Below are positions 42,721 through 54,756 of a stretch of 64,000 nucleotides of DNA, in pieces. How positions within the stretch are numbered: the stretch's first letter is position 1; the number at the start of each line of letters is the position of its first letter. Made by a program: the position numbers and the translations under genes. This DNA is from Cristatella mucedo (lineage: Eukaryota; Bryozoa; Phylactolaemata; Cristatellidae): assembly GCA_009760855.2 (NCBI GenBank), contig WPIO01000053.1, forward strand, positions 1,815,501-1,879,500, read 5' to 3'. The notes under the pieces are model-generated. The model searched no databases. It saw nothing but the letters and a program-made list of their open reading frames with translations, and was not told the origin of the DNA.

Positions 42721-42949
42721 ATTTCTCTTACGGAGCAAGACAGAGGATTTACATAAGTATTATTATACGTGTGTTTGAATTAACTGCGATGGCTCCAGGT
42801 TGACAAGGCACGTAGGACCTTTAACAACGACCCATACAGACCCCTATGGCTTCACTCCTTCATGACTAGCTGAACTATTGCACCGCTTTAAGTCTCCCTG
42901 TGCACTATGTCTTCTACAGACGATAAATTTCTCGTTCTATTCTTTCGCT

Positions 42950-43945
42950 TAGAGATCAACTGAGAAACTGAATGCTTGCCATGCCGATATTCGATCCTGG
43001 ATGTCGGAAAACTTTCTGAAATTAAATTATGATAAAAGCGAACTGCTGCTCGTAGGACACCCTGAGCGTGTAGCTGTATTAAAAGGGTTTTCTGTTCTAA
43101 TAGGTTATGCTATTGTGCGACCTTCACCACGTGCTCGTAATCCAGGTGTCGTGTTCGACAGCTGCCTCAATTTCAAAAGCTTCATTCAGAAGACTGCCTC
43201 TACAGCTAGCCATCGCATCCGATCCCTATCCAAGATGAGACGCTGTCTCCCACAGTTGCATGTAAAAAATTTAACTTGCTCTTTAGTTCTGTCTCGGCTT
43301 GATTATTGTAATTCCCTTTTGGCTGGTCTGCCAAAGAAAGCTATTATGCCACTGCAGCTGACTATCAATATGGCTGCACGGCTGGTCTTCAAGTCCCAGC
43401 GGTTTGAGCACGTGTCACCTCTGCTGAAAGAGCTTGGATGGTTGCCGTTTGAGTAAAGGATACAGAGCAAAGTTCTTACGCTGACCCACAAGGCCCGCCA
43501 CGGCCTAGCTCCTTCGTACCTAGCTGAACTGCTGCATCAGTTTCAGCCTGTTCGTGCCCTCAGGTCCTGTATGGACAATAAATTAGCTGTCCCATTCCTC
43601 CGCTTAAAGACAGTTGGCAACAGAAGCTTTAGCTCAGCAGGTACTACACTGTGGAACTCGCTTCCACAATTCTTAAGCAACGACAACTACTCTCCAACTG
43701 CAGACTATGGCACATCTTTTTCAGTGGTCCTGAACTGCTACTTCTATGCTCCTCAACTGCTCTCCTGACTCTGCTATGCTTCCCACTTTCTCTTTATTGC
43801 GCGAGACGAAGTTTGTTGGCTACCGAATGTGTACCGAAAGCCGCTTAGGCTGTGAGCGCACTATACAAAACTCTCCTGCGTAACACCCACATGGTCTTAA
43901 TGACTTTGTGGAGTTACTGACGGAGATACGTTACATTACATTGAA
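42950..43945 (+). mobile_element. LINE beta RT end, C-terminus and 3' UTR
   Basis: Open stretch 43,001-43,456 encodes NFLKLNYDKSELLLVGHPE, LVLSRLDYCNSLLAGLPKKA and ARLVFKSQRFEHVSPLLKEL. A stop (TAA) follows the codons for LGWLPFE, and the rest continues to GNRSFSSAGTTLWNSLP. The 3' end at 43,860-43,945 has ACATT repeats. Confidence 0.85.
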
Positions 43946-43959
43946 GAAAGAAGCCTTTT

Positions 43960-44345
43960 CTCGGCAAATCCTAGATTTTGGAGCTCACTTACAAACTCGT
44001 CCTCGACGATAGCTGTGCCTATACTGCCGACTGCAGCATATCCTGTATACTCATCGTGATTCGCTACTGCCGTTTAACGTATTCATCCAACTTCACATCT
44101 TTGACCCGCTTAAGCAAACCTTCAGTCATTACAAGACCTGCCGTCTCCTTTAACGGGACTATATCAATCAATGTTTTTCAGTTTATTGCTTCGGTTTTAC
44201 TTGGTTGTACAAAACGAATTACCATGGTCACTTGGTCAGTGTGGCCGATATCTGGGGTACAGTCAAGCATCCCTAGTATTTTTCTGATGCGGCTGCTTCT
44301 GCAATCTACTATGTCGCTGTAAAATCTAAAATTCTTACTATGCAT
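43960..44345 (-). pseudogene. hAT-like transposase fragment (ZMYM1-type)
   Basis: The minus strand reads LDCTPDIGHTDQVTMVIRFV, then VPLKETAGLVMTEGLLKRVK. This resembles the RNase H-like core of hAT-type transposases and their domesticated zinc-finger MYM-type relatives, which typically read D-x-TPD-x-xHxEQ and later TGxxLTxxLLxxLK. Frame changes and stops follow, so it is a dead fragment. From 44,346 to 45,190 I see no further recognisable coding sequence. Confidence 0.5.
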
Positions 44346-45189
44346 TCTGCATGTCTTTAAGGAGATAATTCAAGAAACTCAAAGTTCGTCAATACCCCTC
44401 GTGTGTTAGATCATCAGAGTGTCATCGAGGGCCACAAAACAAGGAAAATTGAGATTGACCATCCTTATGAGCTTACAGATTTTCATTGGATCCACCGAAC
44501 GGTAGATATTGAGTTCATTGAACCATTTTTATTAACATGATGCGCTCCTGAGCCTATCCACTTATTCCTCTCTATTCCTGATCTAGTTTCAAAATTTCAT
44601 CAATCAACTTTCCTAATTTGATGAAAAAATTGCCAAACTGACTTTCTTCAATCTTGACAGCCACATTTTTGCAGAGACGAGATGCTAAGCGTCTTGCGGA
44701 ATAGCATAAGGTAAAGGCAGAATAATAGATTTCCTGATATCGATTGCATCAACTAAAGGCGGTACATATCATCCCGATTGGAGAGATGGTAATACTTACT
44801 TCATTTATTTCGTCCTTTGGAATAGGATAAAAGCTGATTTTGATTTGAGGCTTGCGTCGATGTTTGCGATTGTAGATCTGTCTCAATGCTGTGAACGCTT
44901 TTGCACTTTATAGATAATAGAAGTACGTCGGTGCTTGCTTACTATGCAAGGTACTGCTGCTTTAGTTTGGCCAGTTCAGCAGTTGCAAATCATGTCTTTC
45001 TTAATGCGATGATGTGCTAGTGTGTTATAGAGCTTATTATCACATCGACTGCCCTCAACTTTTATTTATTGAAGGCATATGCTCAATGAAGTATCACAGA
45101 GAATTTTGCTTAGTTTATTATAAAATTCGGGGATGCACACCTTACAGCTACTCCATGGACGTTCGTCCCGATCAGGCTATTCTTCGCTA

Positions 45190-45472
45190 GTTATGGGAAA
45201 CTTACTAGGAATTGGCAAAGCAAGTGTGATTCAGAAATTGGAAATGCTTACTCTCAAAATCGGCTTTACTGGAATATCTCTAGTTGGTTCCCGCCAAATG
45301 TAGGTGTCACGTTCCAAAGTGACCATTCGTTAGACGACCCCGTCGGCCTCACAACGGAGCCTGCCTACTTTCAGCTACTTTACATTGCTAAAATGTGGAC
45401 TTATTTAGGCAACGATACCACATCTATGTTGGTCTATGCATTTGTGACATCCCGTCTTCCCTTCAAGGTCAG
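45190..45472 (+). mobile_element. LINE alpha internal fragment
   Basis: Matches the RT region after the catalytic box (compare 51,960-52,230): the KFSVIQKLERLTLKIGSASI segment through the TSRLDF region. It stops at the codons for TSRLP, where LTR-element sequence begins at about 45,474. Confidence 0.75.
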
Positions 45473-45473
45473 T

Positions 45474-46000
45474 GACTACGTGTGTGTTTATACACCTAGG
45501 CCCCGGAGAGGTCTTTCACCAAAGTTGCAACACCTGTGGTGAGGTCCGCTCCTTATTGTGGACCGCACTGACACGAACGTTTGCATTGTGGACGAACACG
45601 ACACTGCTGGCACACCTAGCACAGTACATATCAACCGCTTCTAACTGGCTTGGCGCAGGGCAACAGGACTGCCGCCTGCTGACCTGGAGGACGAGCTTCC
45701 CACGCCAAGCACTTCTGATGAGGCAGATGGAGGGGAAATTAATGACGATCAGCCAGCAGCCACAGCATATCACGCTGAATAGGAACCGGTCGAACCGACG
45801 GTGACACCTCAACTCGACGAAGAACTAACGCTCGGAGTTGGACCAGCTACTGCCCTGCTAAGCGATCAGGCTAATGCAGGCCCAGCTGGCTCACGGCAAA
45901 GCGCGTGCCAGTGGAAGCCCAATCCCCGTTTTTCAGACTTTGTGTGGAGTTCGTATGTTCCGTGGTATGAGAAAGGTTGAACATATAGGGCCATGTTTTT
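45474..46000 (+). pseudogene. Ty3/gypsy integrase C-terminal tail
   Basis: In frame with small breaks it reads VCVYTPRPRRGLSPKLQHLW, then GPLLIVDRTDTNVCIVDEHD, then VHINRF. This is the C-terminal DNA-binding (GPY/F-like) part of a retrotransposon integrase. An acidic, proline/threonine-rich tail follows (LEDELPTPSTSDEADGGE). Stops occur after INRF and in the tail. A probable 3' LTR lies downstream, giving the expected pol-LTR order. It may belong to the same family as the element at 1-2,230, but this cannot be shown from non-overlapping parts. Confidence 0.65.
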
Positions 46001-46255
46001 CCTGTGATTTTAGGTCGACCTCGACTCCGGTCAACGTGCATCGTGGAACATTTGGGACTTCGACGAACAGCAACCGTCTGGCCACCTCATGAAGATGAAG
46101 CCCACAGAGGACAGCGGCCGCTAGCTCGCCAGAAGCTGCTGTGCCTCGTGAACTGGACGTCGTCTGATAACTTTGTGGACATTTTAGATTAGTTCGTAGC
46201 ACTGTAATAGATTTGTAATCGTTGTTACTCGTTGAAATGCTCATGAGCCACCGCT

Positions 46256-46874
46256 GTATATGTGGAGCCTCTGTGGTAGTTGGACGACATGTCCGCAGAG
46301 TGGATGGTTGCAGATGTGAGGACGCATCTTCTCCCGGATGGTGACATATGTACCCGAGAGTAGGCGGACCCACTGAGATTCAATTTTTCGGGCTGGGCGT
46401 CGCCTTGCCCCGGAAAGGTAAAGCCTGGGGTCAGCTCCCAGAGTTCCGAGACCAGAACTGGGTACAACATGCTCACTCTCTTTCGGCGGAAGCACTCGAC
46501 GGTGTTGGACGTCCGCTCCGTCTACCACAGAGTACTCAGCTAGCCGGGTCATGGACGGCGTACGCTTGTACTGGTGAGACGGAGTTCTGCGACGGTGCGA
46601 CTGTGGAAGCCGACTGAGCACTAACACGTTTGTTTGCTCTTGTGGCGTCATCCCGCGCCCCTGTAGTTTAACTTGTATAGGACCTTTCTCTGTAGGCTAG
46701 TTTAGTGCCCTCCTTTGTATAGCGCATGCCTGTGTATTATATAAAGTGTTGTGTACCCGATCGAGCACGCGTGAGCCACTGTAACCGGAGGGCCCGGCTT
46801 AACGACCCAGAACGGACATAGATAGTAGCGAGCCATAGTAGGAGTTAGCCGCTGGCGCCTTGAACTCGGTTACA
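46256..46874 (+). mobile_element. Probable 3' LTR of the integrase-bearing element
   Basis: The right end CTCGGTTACA resembles the CGGTTACA end of the 20.3-kb LTR. A TATATAAAG box lies at about 46,735-46,746. The left end is uncertain; I chose a TGTATATG after the coding tail. The 55 bp following it are unassigned before SMYD4-like sequence begins. Confidence 0.4.
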
Positions 46875-46929
46875 TACTGCATGGCGAGCTTACTGAATTA
46901 GTCTCGTGTCCCCGACATGTTGGAGAAAA

Positions 46930-47446
46930 GCCACATTCGCAAGATGGTGATCCGGTGCCTGCAGTCCATCCAGCCAGGCGAGCAGCTGTTCCACAACTAA
47001 GGCATCTCGTATGTCAACATCGAGCTGATTAAGAGCCGAGCCTGGCTTCACAAAATATACTTTTCCACTGCACCTGTGATGCCGGTGAAGGCTATTGGCC
47101 CAAATACAAAGACCTGCCGGAAGTTTCGCACCTGACTCCCAGCACTCACCCGAAGTCCGGAAAATTTGACCAACGGTATGGCTATCGAGTATGCAAGACC
47201 TGTGCAGGAGAAGCTGTTGGCGATATGCTGTGCATGTATCCTCACGTGTACTCCAATGATCAAAATCGAATGATGTCAGCAGCCAAGTGAGTTGAGGCTG
47301 GTTTCGGTGTCCTCAGCCGTTTACTGGTAAAGCACCACAAGGTTCTCGTCGATTACCAACATATGGTAGAGCACTGCAACGACAGGGTGGCTAATTGCCA
47401 CTTGCTGCCCCCTACGGCTGAGCGATTTTCAGACGTTGACGTATAG
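46930..47446 (+). pseudogene. SMYD4-like C-terminal fragment
   Basis: Starts at the codons for RKMVIRCLQSIQPGEQLF and runs to a stop at 47,444-47,446 equivalent to the end of C and D. The catalytic tyrosine codon of GEQLFxNYG is replaced by a stop (TAA near 47,000), and there is a frameshift before the post-SET cysteines. Nearest relatives are C and D. Everything upstream was lost, with an LTR element now in its place. Confidence 0.8.
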
Positions 47447-50230
47447 ATAGGGTCTAGCTAGACCAGAATTTGCTGTGTGCCCTCTTCCGAAGCCCGCTTT
47501 GTCGTTCTTGAAAAGCCGTGAGGTGACTCTGTAGCACCTTGTTCCATTGAATTCCCAGCTGTCATAGGTTCCAGGCAAGCCCAATGGGTTGAAGGAAATC
47601 GGTAATTCGCTCGTGTTAATCCTGAGTGGCTTGAGACACTGGTCGCAATGTAGCCTTGTTGTAGCGTGGTTCTTCCTGCAAATTAAGTAAACTTGTAGGA
47701 TATTTCCTCGGGCTTCGTGAACTCCTTGGCTTTTTATAAGCAGCCCTGTCGTACATTTTGAAATCGGATCTCCTTGAGCCTGGCCACGATTGTGAAGCTA
47801 GCCTTTACTGCCAGTTTGAGTCTAACGCCATTGCAGAAAGCTGCTGTAAAGCTCCTTTTGATATGTTTGCCGTCTCCTAGAACGCTTCACCCTACAATAT
47901 CACTACCACTAAGAAAACACCGTACGTGGTACTAACATTGTCTATCACTTATATGCTACTTCCAGCTACTGGAACAAACAAACGCACTAAGAACAAACCG
48001 TAAGCAGTACTAGCTATAACTCTATAACTACTAGCTATAACTGCTATTCCAGCTACTGGAACTTTCTGGTCTTTCGATCCTTAATTGAGGTAAATCTCTT
48101 CTGTCGCTATACAAAAGACGCAGATGAATTAGGTATAATTGTTTTAAAAATCCATATTATACCCTTGTGCTCTTTCTCAGATTACGTATCCCCTCGTCAG
48201 CTCGCCTTATCCCATCCATTACATCTACATCTTCGCCTACGGGTAAGATAAAAATACTGTCTTCTTTGGAGTCAAGCAAAAAAGAAACTAAAATAAACTT
48301 GTTGATACTAAAGTTATAAACTAGTTTAGCTCTAAGCAAGCGACCGTCTAAGGCAGTCAGTTCCGAATCTTATATAGGCAACCAACGTCGTGGCTGGTTT
48401 GGCAAGCAGCCTTCATAGCATAGCTCAGTCTGTCAATTACAGGTGCTGGTTACGGTTACCTAAATAACAAGAATTGATTCATTTTATGCAATTTTGGTAT
48501 CATATTCACGTAAGTGAAAGTCTATTTCTTAACCTGAATCACACAATCCTGACGTGAGGAATAAATGCAGAATAGCCATTGACCGAGAATAACATATAAT
48601 TTGTGGTGCACGAGACCTGATTGCAGATCACTTGGCTCCAGCATCCGGCACATGTCAGGCTACACTGGTCCCACCATCAGACTAATCTCACCCAAACCAA
48701 GGAAAATCTAACCTGATTTAACTACCTCTCGTATACAGTAGAGGAGATTTCGCTACTGTTACTGCCAGTGGCACATGGAAATAAATTATCGCCTAACACG
48801 GGACTCGAACCTGTGATCTATTTCGTGAAAATGAAGCACCTTAGTTCCCGAGTTAGGACTACCTATGAAAATCGTAGCTGGACCAATCACTGTCTTATCT
48901 GTCTAGCGGATTCACGTGTCCTATGACATCGCTTGTTCTTCCGACAAATGGCGAAAGCCCAACGAATTGAGGAGGCTCCTTCGGCTAGTCACTCGTAGAA
49001 AATTAGTCAAGTGGTGCAGCTGTCTTAAGATGCTTAAGATCCTGCAGCAAATGGGCTTCTGATCGCTTAATTGGTGGATCTAACTAGCAGCTTAGAGACA
49101 ACTGCTTGTCGATCGGCGACAAATTATGAGAAAGGATAAAATTAAAATTTTTCAGAACTTAATTATGTTCTGCAGAGTTTTGGATGAATTAATTGCAATG
49201 ACTTAAACATTTAACTCCTTCCGGAACAACCGTCCATAGAGGGAAGCAGTAACCCATTTAACTGCAGGTGGTCTATTTAAGTTAGTCGGCCACTAGGTTA
49301 GATAAATACATTGTTGATAGAACCGTTGTAACAATCTACCATTGTGTTCCTAATTAAATTTTCATTTATTTTATTCACTTCATTGGTCGTTCTCTTTTGA
49401 AAAATTAGTTAAAATGGCCATCTCTTCCCACACTCCAAGGTCGAAGTGAATGCATGCAAAGGCTCTGCCAAAGCTGCTGGAGAATTCCAGGTACTTTGTA
49501 TTACCTGTAAAAGCTAATAACGAGTGATTAAGTTATCTGACAGCTCCATGCAAACGTATTATTATTATTACGATTAATGCAGTTAATCAAGCCAAAACTT
49601 TTCTTGCAGCCTCCGCATGCAAGTGATTACTAGTGGACAAGCAGTAGCCTTTAGCTACTGGCCGGGGGTAATTAAATGCCAATGAAAACCACTGGCTACT
49701 TTAGGGAGGTAGCTGAATGCCATTGGGAACCATCTGAAAATAGACACGTTATTTTAACAGAATACTAAACAAGAGGAACGTTGCAAACAGTTCGCTGGCA
49801 CCCCGTTGCATTTGCACTCAAACTAGGAATTTTAAATGTATAAATCTGTACATCAAATTAGAAACTTTGCCCACCTGCGAGTTTGAAGGGTTTCAGATTG
49901 GTTTAGTTTCTTGCCCACTTTGATTCCCTGACGACAGAACACCTAGGGGGATTTGCCTTCAGGGAAACTAGTGGACAATATAACAGTGTAAATCCACGTA
50001 GGCAATAACACAAGCTGTAGCTTCTGAAATAGCTTGTCACACTTCAGAAGCAGCCGTGTAAAAGAAAGACTATTCAGCTTTCCTTTTAATGCATGTGAGA
50101 TGGCAGCGACCCTGAACGGATGACAGTAACTATACCGCGGCTTCACCTAAGTAAGGCCAAAGCACTAATCATGGAGAATTTCTTGCTTTCTTTCATTCTC
50201 AATGCAACTCAGGTGTGCTCATGACTGTAT
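47447..50230 (+). repeat. Older copy of the SMYD4 downstream block
   Basis: Follows the 47-kb fragment and aligns with 34,076-37,870, with clear divergence. It lacks the LINE alpha 3' UTR that sits between tRNA-like copies at 35.4 kb and has only one tRNA-like sequence (48,790-48,861, minus). It also lacks the part equivalent to 36,600-37,340. A small local tandem repeat (ACTAGCTATAACT) occurs at about 48,010-48,050. Confidence 0.7.
48790..48861 (-). repeat. tRNA-like sequence in the older block
   Basis: Minus-strand B-box GGTTCGAGTCCCG and GGGAACTAAGGTGC D-arm-like segment, like 35,301-35,373. Confidence 0.5.
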
Positions 50231-50699
50231 ATCTGTTGAAACATCTGAATGATGCGGAAATGGATGATGAAAATGCACGCGGAAAATTGCATGATAACAG
50301 CAGAAAAATGAAAGGCTACCGATCAGGAATGCAGAAGAAGACCCTAAACGTAAATATACATGCCATGCCTATACATTGCAGCCTACACTGAAGATATGAT
50401 ATGCTCGTCTCCTAGCTGACCCCGCTGGCAGCACTTCCAGGCGAGCGAAGGAACTAACAACCACATCCGAAACCACGGGCCGATACCCTTGGTCTGAAAG
50501 TGGCTGTCGGTCACGAACCCGTTCGTGGCCAGGCAACGACTGAGCCTGGCATTGAGGCAGCGCCACGGAAGTACAACTTTTAACTAATATAGTGAGTTCT
50601 CTCAGTTTTTAAATGGGAAATCGCGGTGCAAGCGAGTGCTCCATCCCATCGGGGTCAGTTGAGACCACTAGACGAACGAGTCGGCCAGTAAAATACGAC
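50231..50699. other. Unassigned sequence
   Basis: No gene recognised. A short near-perfect palindrome, CACGAACCCGTTCGTG, lies at about 50,513-50,528. Confidence 0.3.
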
Positions 50700-50955
50700 A
50701 GGAGAGACACTTAGTTGGTTCCAGCGATTAACCGTTTATCTGCCTATGGTTGCTGACAGTGTGCATGCTTCCACTGACCACACTTTTGTGGTGGCCCGTG
50801 CGTGTAGCCCTAACCATGTAGTTTATCAAGCATGATAACACTCATCATTCGATCTTATTTCCTTCGATGCGAATGTAAATCACCTAGGAAAAGATTGAGT
50901 TCTCTGAGAGGGCATTATCAAGTGTATTACTATTATTATTATTACGGCATCGTCT
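50700..50955 (+). mobile_element. LINE alpha 3' UTR fragment
   Basis: Diverged 3' UTR ending in ATT repeats at about 50,927-50,945. Confidence 0.7.
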
Positions 50956-51519
50956 CACGTTCTTCCACAGGGTGGCTTGGCCGACCATGTTTCCAGGACT
51001 GAATGTTGCTGGGTTCAGGTACCGTGAGCCCTTCTTGTCAGAGAACGCATGCAGCCCATGCCGTTAACGGCCTGGTCGCCTTTATAATCATTAAAGTATT
51101 TAGACTAGCTGATCATAATTTCTCTTGCACCTTGCCAGCTATCTGCGTCCACTATGGTATACAGGTCGCACTCAGTCTTTCTCACAGAATCCCACCTTTT
51201 CTTGGTGATAAAGGAATAATTAACTCTTTGGTTCAGACGATAAACTTAGGTGCAAAGTTATCGCTCACATTCATGTGGTTTTCAGTGACCTGCTTCATTC
51301 GCGCCATCCTGAACAGTAGAGCGAATTCTCACCTCCTCGCATCACTAGGTTCTCTTCAAAGCTCTTCAGCTTTTACGTTATTTCGCTCAAAAACTTCGGC
51401 AACACATACTTTTGCACTGTAGTTCCTTGAATTTGAAACCAGCTTCCACGATCCTTAAGCTATCACGTCTCATGATCTGTTAACTTAGAACTACATTCTC
51501 AGCAGTCCTGTGCTGCTGA

Positions 51520-51590
51520 TACCTAGCGCCTAGAGAGAGATTAAGTTCTCTGAGGGCGCTTTATCAAGTGAATTATTATTATTACAATTA
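51520..51590 (+). mobile_element. LINE alpha terminal 70 bp
   Basis: Only the last part of the 3' UTR (GCCTAGAGAGAGATTAAG through ATT repeats) is present. The preceding 51,000-51,520 and following 51,600-51,880 show no recognisable gene. Confidence 0.65.
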
Positions 51591-51884
51591 TTGCCTCATT
51601 ATTTATTAGCTAGACTTCCCTCCTGATTTTGCTTTGCTTTTTTAGATATCGTCATTTGCCGAGAGGAAGTTAAATAGCTGTGGCTGGCATGCTGAAACTT
51701 CTCAGGCTTTGAATAAGAATGCCTGCAACAATCGGGCATAGCAATATATTAATCATTTTGGTGTTGCCGAGTTATAAATGGATATACTAAGAATTTAGAG
51801 CTTCCATTCTAAGTGTTCCATTTTATCCAGTCTTCTAGTGTATTCTAGCTTCCATTTTATCCAGTTATAGCTTTCATTTTACTC

Positions 51885-52905
51885 ACTTTCTGCATGCATT
51901 GATGACATCCACACATGGATGGAAGCAAATTTTCTAAACCTAAACGATGACAAAACTAACTTACTGGTTATGGGCAAATTCAGTGTAATTCAGAAATTGG
52001 AAAGGCTGACGCTCAAAATTGGCTCTGCCAGCATATCTCCTGTCGAATCAGCTCGAAATCTAGGTGTCATATTCCAAATCGACCTCTCGTTAGACGACCA
52101 CATCAGCTCTACGTTCAAATCTGCCTATTTTCAGCTTCATAACATTGCTGAAATTCGGGCTTGTTTAGATAAGGATACCACGTCCAAGTTAATCCATGCA
52201 TCCGTGACATCTCGTCTCGACTTCTACAACTCACTGCTTACTGGCCTACCAGCATGTGCGATCAGGCGATTGCAGCTGGTGCAAAACTCTGCAGCTAGGC
52301 TTGTCTGTCGTGAGCGTCGCAGTTGCCACATTACTCCACTTCTCGCCGACCTGCACTGACTACGAGTCAAGCAACGGATTGACCTTAAGGTTTTGTCGCT
52401 CACTTTTAGGTCCCTTCATTCTATGGCTCCAACCTATCTCTCCGACATACTTCCCCATCAGGCCAAGCATTGTACCACCCGCTTTTTGGAATCCAACAGT
52501 CTAGAAATACCTCGTACAAACCTCAAATCCTTTGGAGACCATGCATTTAGTTCGTATGCTCCCAAAGCCTGGAACTCCCTCCCGACTTGCGTCAGAACAT
52601 CCCCTGACTTGACCACATTTAAAAAAACTTAGAAACACACCTATTTAGGACAGCATTTAGTGGGTCCTTGTGATTCATCCTTCATGTGCTTATACGTGCT
52701 CACACTGTGCATGCTGCCACTAACCACATTTGCATGCTGACCCTGTGCATGTCACCCCTCACCATATTATTCATTTTGTTTGTTTTTCAAGCATGATTTT
52801 ACTTACCATTTAATTGCACTTCCCTTTGCAGCAAATGTAAAGCGCCTAGAAAGAGATTAAGTTCTCCGAGGGCGACCTATCAAGTACATTATTATTATTA
52901 TTATT
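51885..52905 (+). mobile_element. LINE alpha RT end, C-terminus and 3' UTR
   Basis: Open stretch 51,919-52,359 encodes FLNLNDDKTNLLVMGKFS and RLQLVQNSAARLVCRERRS. A stop (TGA) replaces the tryptophan of LHWLPV near 52,358. The C-terminal part continues to 52,630, then the 3' UTR and ATT repeats to about 52,905. A fairly young, 5'-truncated copy. From 52,906 to 53,460 nothing is recognised. Confidence 0.85.
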
Positions 52906-53464
52906 AAGTTATCTGACACTTTATATTTAAAATTTGCCCATACAGGAAACCTATATTTGGCCGTATGTAATTGGCATAGGTTGGCCCCTTCTTATAACAC
53001 TTAACTAGCCCAGGACAAAGATCTGGTTTCAGATATCATTCAATCGATCATCTTCCGTTTAAACAATAGTTTGAAAAATAATGTTAAACGACCAAATTGA
53101 ATATAAAAATTGATACTACGTGTGCACGGGGCTATTGGAGAATGCAACATCTTTCCAGGCACTGCACGAAAAAAAACCGCTTCCTACAATACCCCGAACG
53201 AATATTTAGAAAAAAGCACAAAATATCTAGAGGTAGCATGCACGGCATGAGAACTGAGATATGATTTGTTGCAGCATGCAGTGTGAGCACTCAGAGAGCA
53301 CCCTGAGAGCCTAACAAGGACCACTTACACTGGTCCTCCTATTTGTGCGTCTAATAAACCCAATTTTTATTTTCTTTCTAATGCTCTTCAAATCAGAAAA
53401 ATTTACGACTCGAGTTGAACGTGAGATAGAGGCTTCGGGAGGAGCCCAACTATGGGTCGACAGC

Positions 53465-53760
53465 ATTTAAAAAGAAATTGAAAACGCACCTATGTAGCTC
53501 AGCACTGAATGGTTCCTAGTGATATGTTCTTGGTGTGCATACGCACGCTGACATTGTTCAAATTGTGCCACTAACAAACTTGTATGCCGACCAAGTGCAT
53601 GCCAGCGCTAACCAGGTTATTCTTATTTTTGAGCGAGCGTGCTGCCACTAACCATTCAATCGTGCTTCTATTGCATCAAATGTAAAATGCTTACGAAGAG
53701 ATTGAGCTCTCTGAGTGTGATGTGTTAAATGAAGTATTACTTATTATTTATATCATCATG
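53465..53760 (+). mobile_element. Ancient LINE alpha 3' UTR upstream of gene D
   Basis: Counterpart of 12,370-12,640 upstream of gene A. The last RT codons and 3' UTR are still traceable, ending near a degraded TTA repeat. Confidence 0.55.
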
Positions 53761-54214
53761 ATTTCGCTGCAACTTACTTAAAAAAATTAAGGAAGTCTGC
53801 GACAGAATATTGAGAGTAATTGAATTTTATATGACCTTACATTCATCAGGAGATACGCTGGTATAGCGGATTATAAAGCACGTGGTTGTCATATGTCCGC
53901 CTCACTCTTCGTTTCCCGTAATTACAAAGTCCGTTTTAAGGCTGTTCAATTGCACAGAGCGTTTTACTTATTAAGAGTATATGTAATATTAATAGCGATT
54001 TATTTATTTGTGTTTACCTGCTGTGTCTGCGTAAAAATTTGCTTTATGACCGACCTGAAAACGGCAATGCTAATGGTAAGCCAAATCAAAACCACTAACT
54101 CTAAAATGTTGGAAGACTTGTTGTCCAGCTATCTTCGCGTCATGAGCTTCACGAACGCAATTAAAAATGCGCAAATCCAAATAAAAGCAATTAAGAAGCT
54201 GATCGTGCTGAACT

Positions 54215-54756
54215 GAGCTAAAGGTAAAGATAATAACAGGTTCTCTAAAGTTCACCCAGCAAAGCTGTTTCATTTCATCCGTTTCAGCTTTGTTGTGCTG
54301 TGCAGAGTTAACGTTACGCGGCTCGGACCTTTGACCTCTTTTCAGTTTTCAAAAATATCTATTCTTCGCATCGCTTGCTTTGCCCTTCTGTTTGTGTGAT
54401 CATGGTTACGCTTTGAGTGAGTTGGCATAATTCGAGGCGGCCCTGGCTAATCGCCATGCTTTCTTTGTAGCGTATCTAAATAGCCCAGAACGTTCTTTTT
54501 ACCAAATGTCCCGTTACAAGTGTACAGCTAGTCCAATATGTTAATCTATCCTTTGGCATAGTTCCTTCGTTGAAAATTACATAAACTTGGCCTTTGACGA
54601 CGGCTGAATCGGATGCAAGCGGCATGCCGGAATACCTCGTGACTTCGAGCGAGGGGAGGCGCCGTTCGAAGTGTACACTCTTTGTCGTGCTACCGGTCGT
54701 GCTGCTCTTTAGCCTTCTTTATTCCTAGCAAGAGTGAAGCCAATTAATGCGAGAAG
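54215..54756 (+). promoter_or_regulatory. Conserved 5' flank of gene D
   Basis: Homologous to the flanks of A, B and C but the most diverged. It ends with AGTGAAGCCAATTAATGCG just before the start codon and has TTTATTCCTAG upstream of CAAGAGTG, a possible splice acceptor. Confidence 0.4.

Noticed and set aside
45933-46651. Several overlapping ORFs within the proposed LTR near 46 kb
   Set aside because: They overlap on both strands, show no domain, and lie in noncoding LTR sequence following an integrase tail.
53893-54216. Membrane-protein-like ORF upstream of gene D
   Set aside because: The homologous flank of gene A (12,770-13,090) breaks the frame, so the hydrophobic ORF is probably chance in AT-rich DNA.
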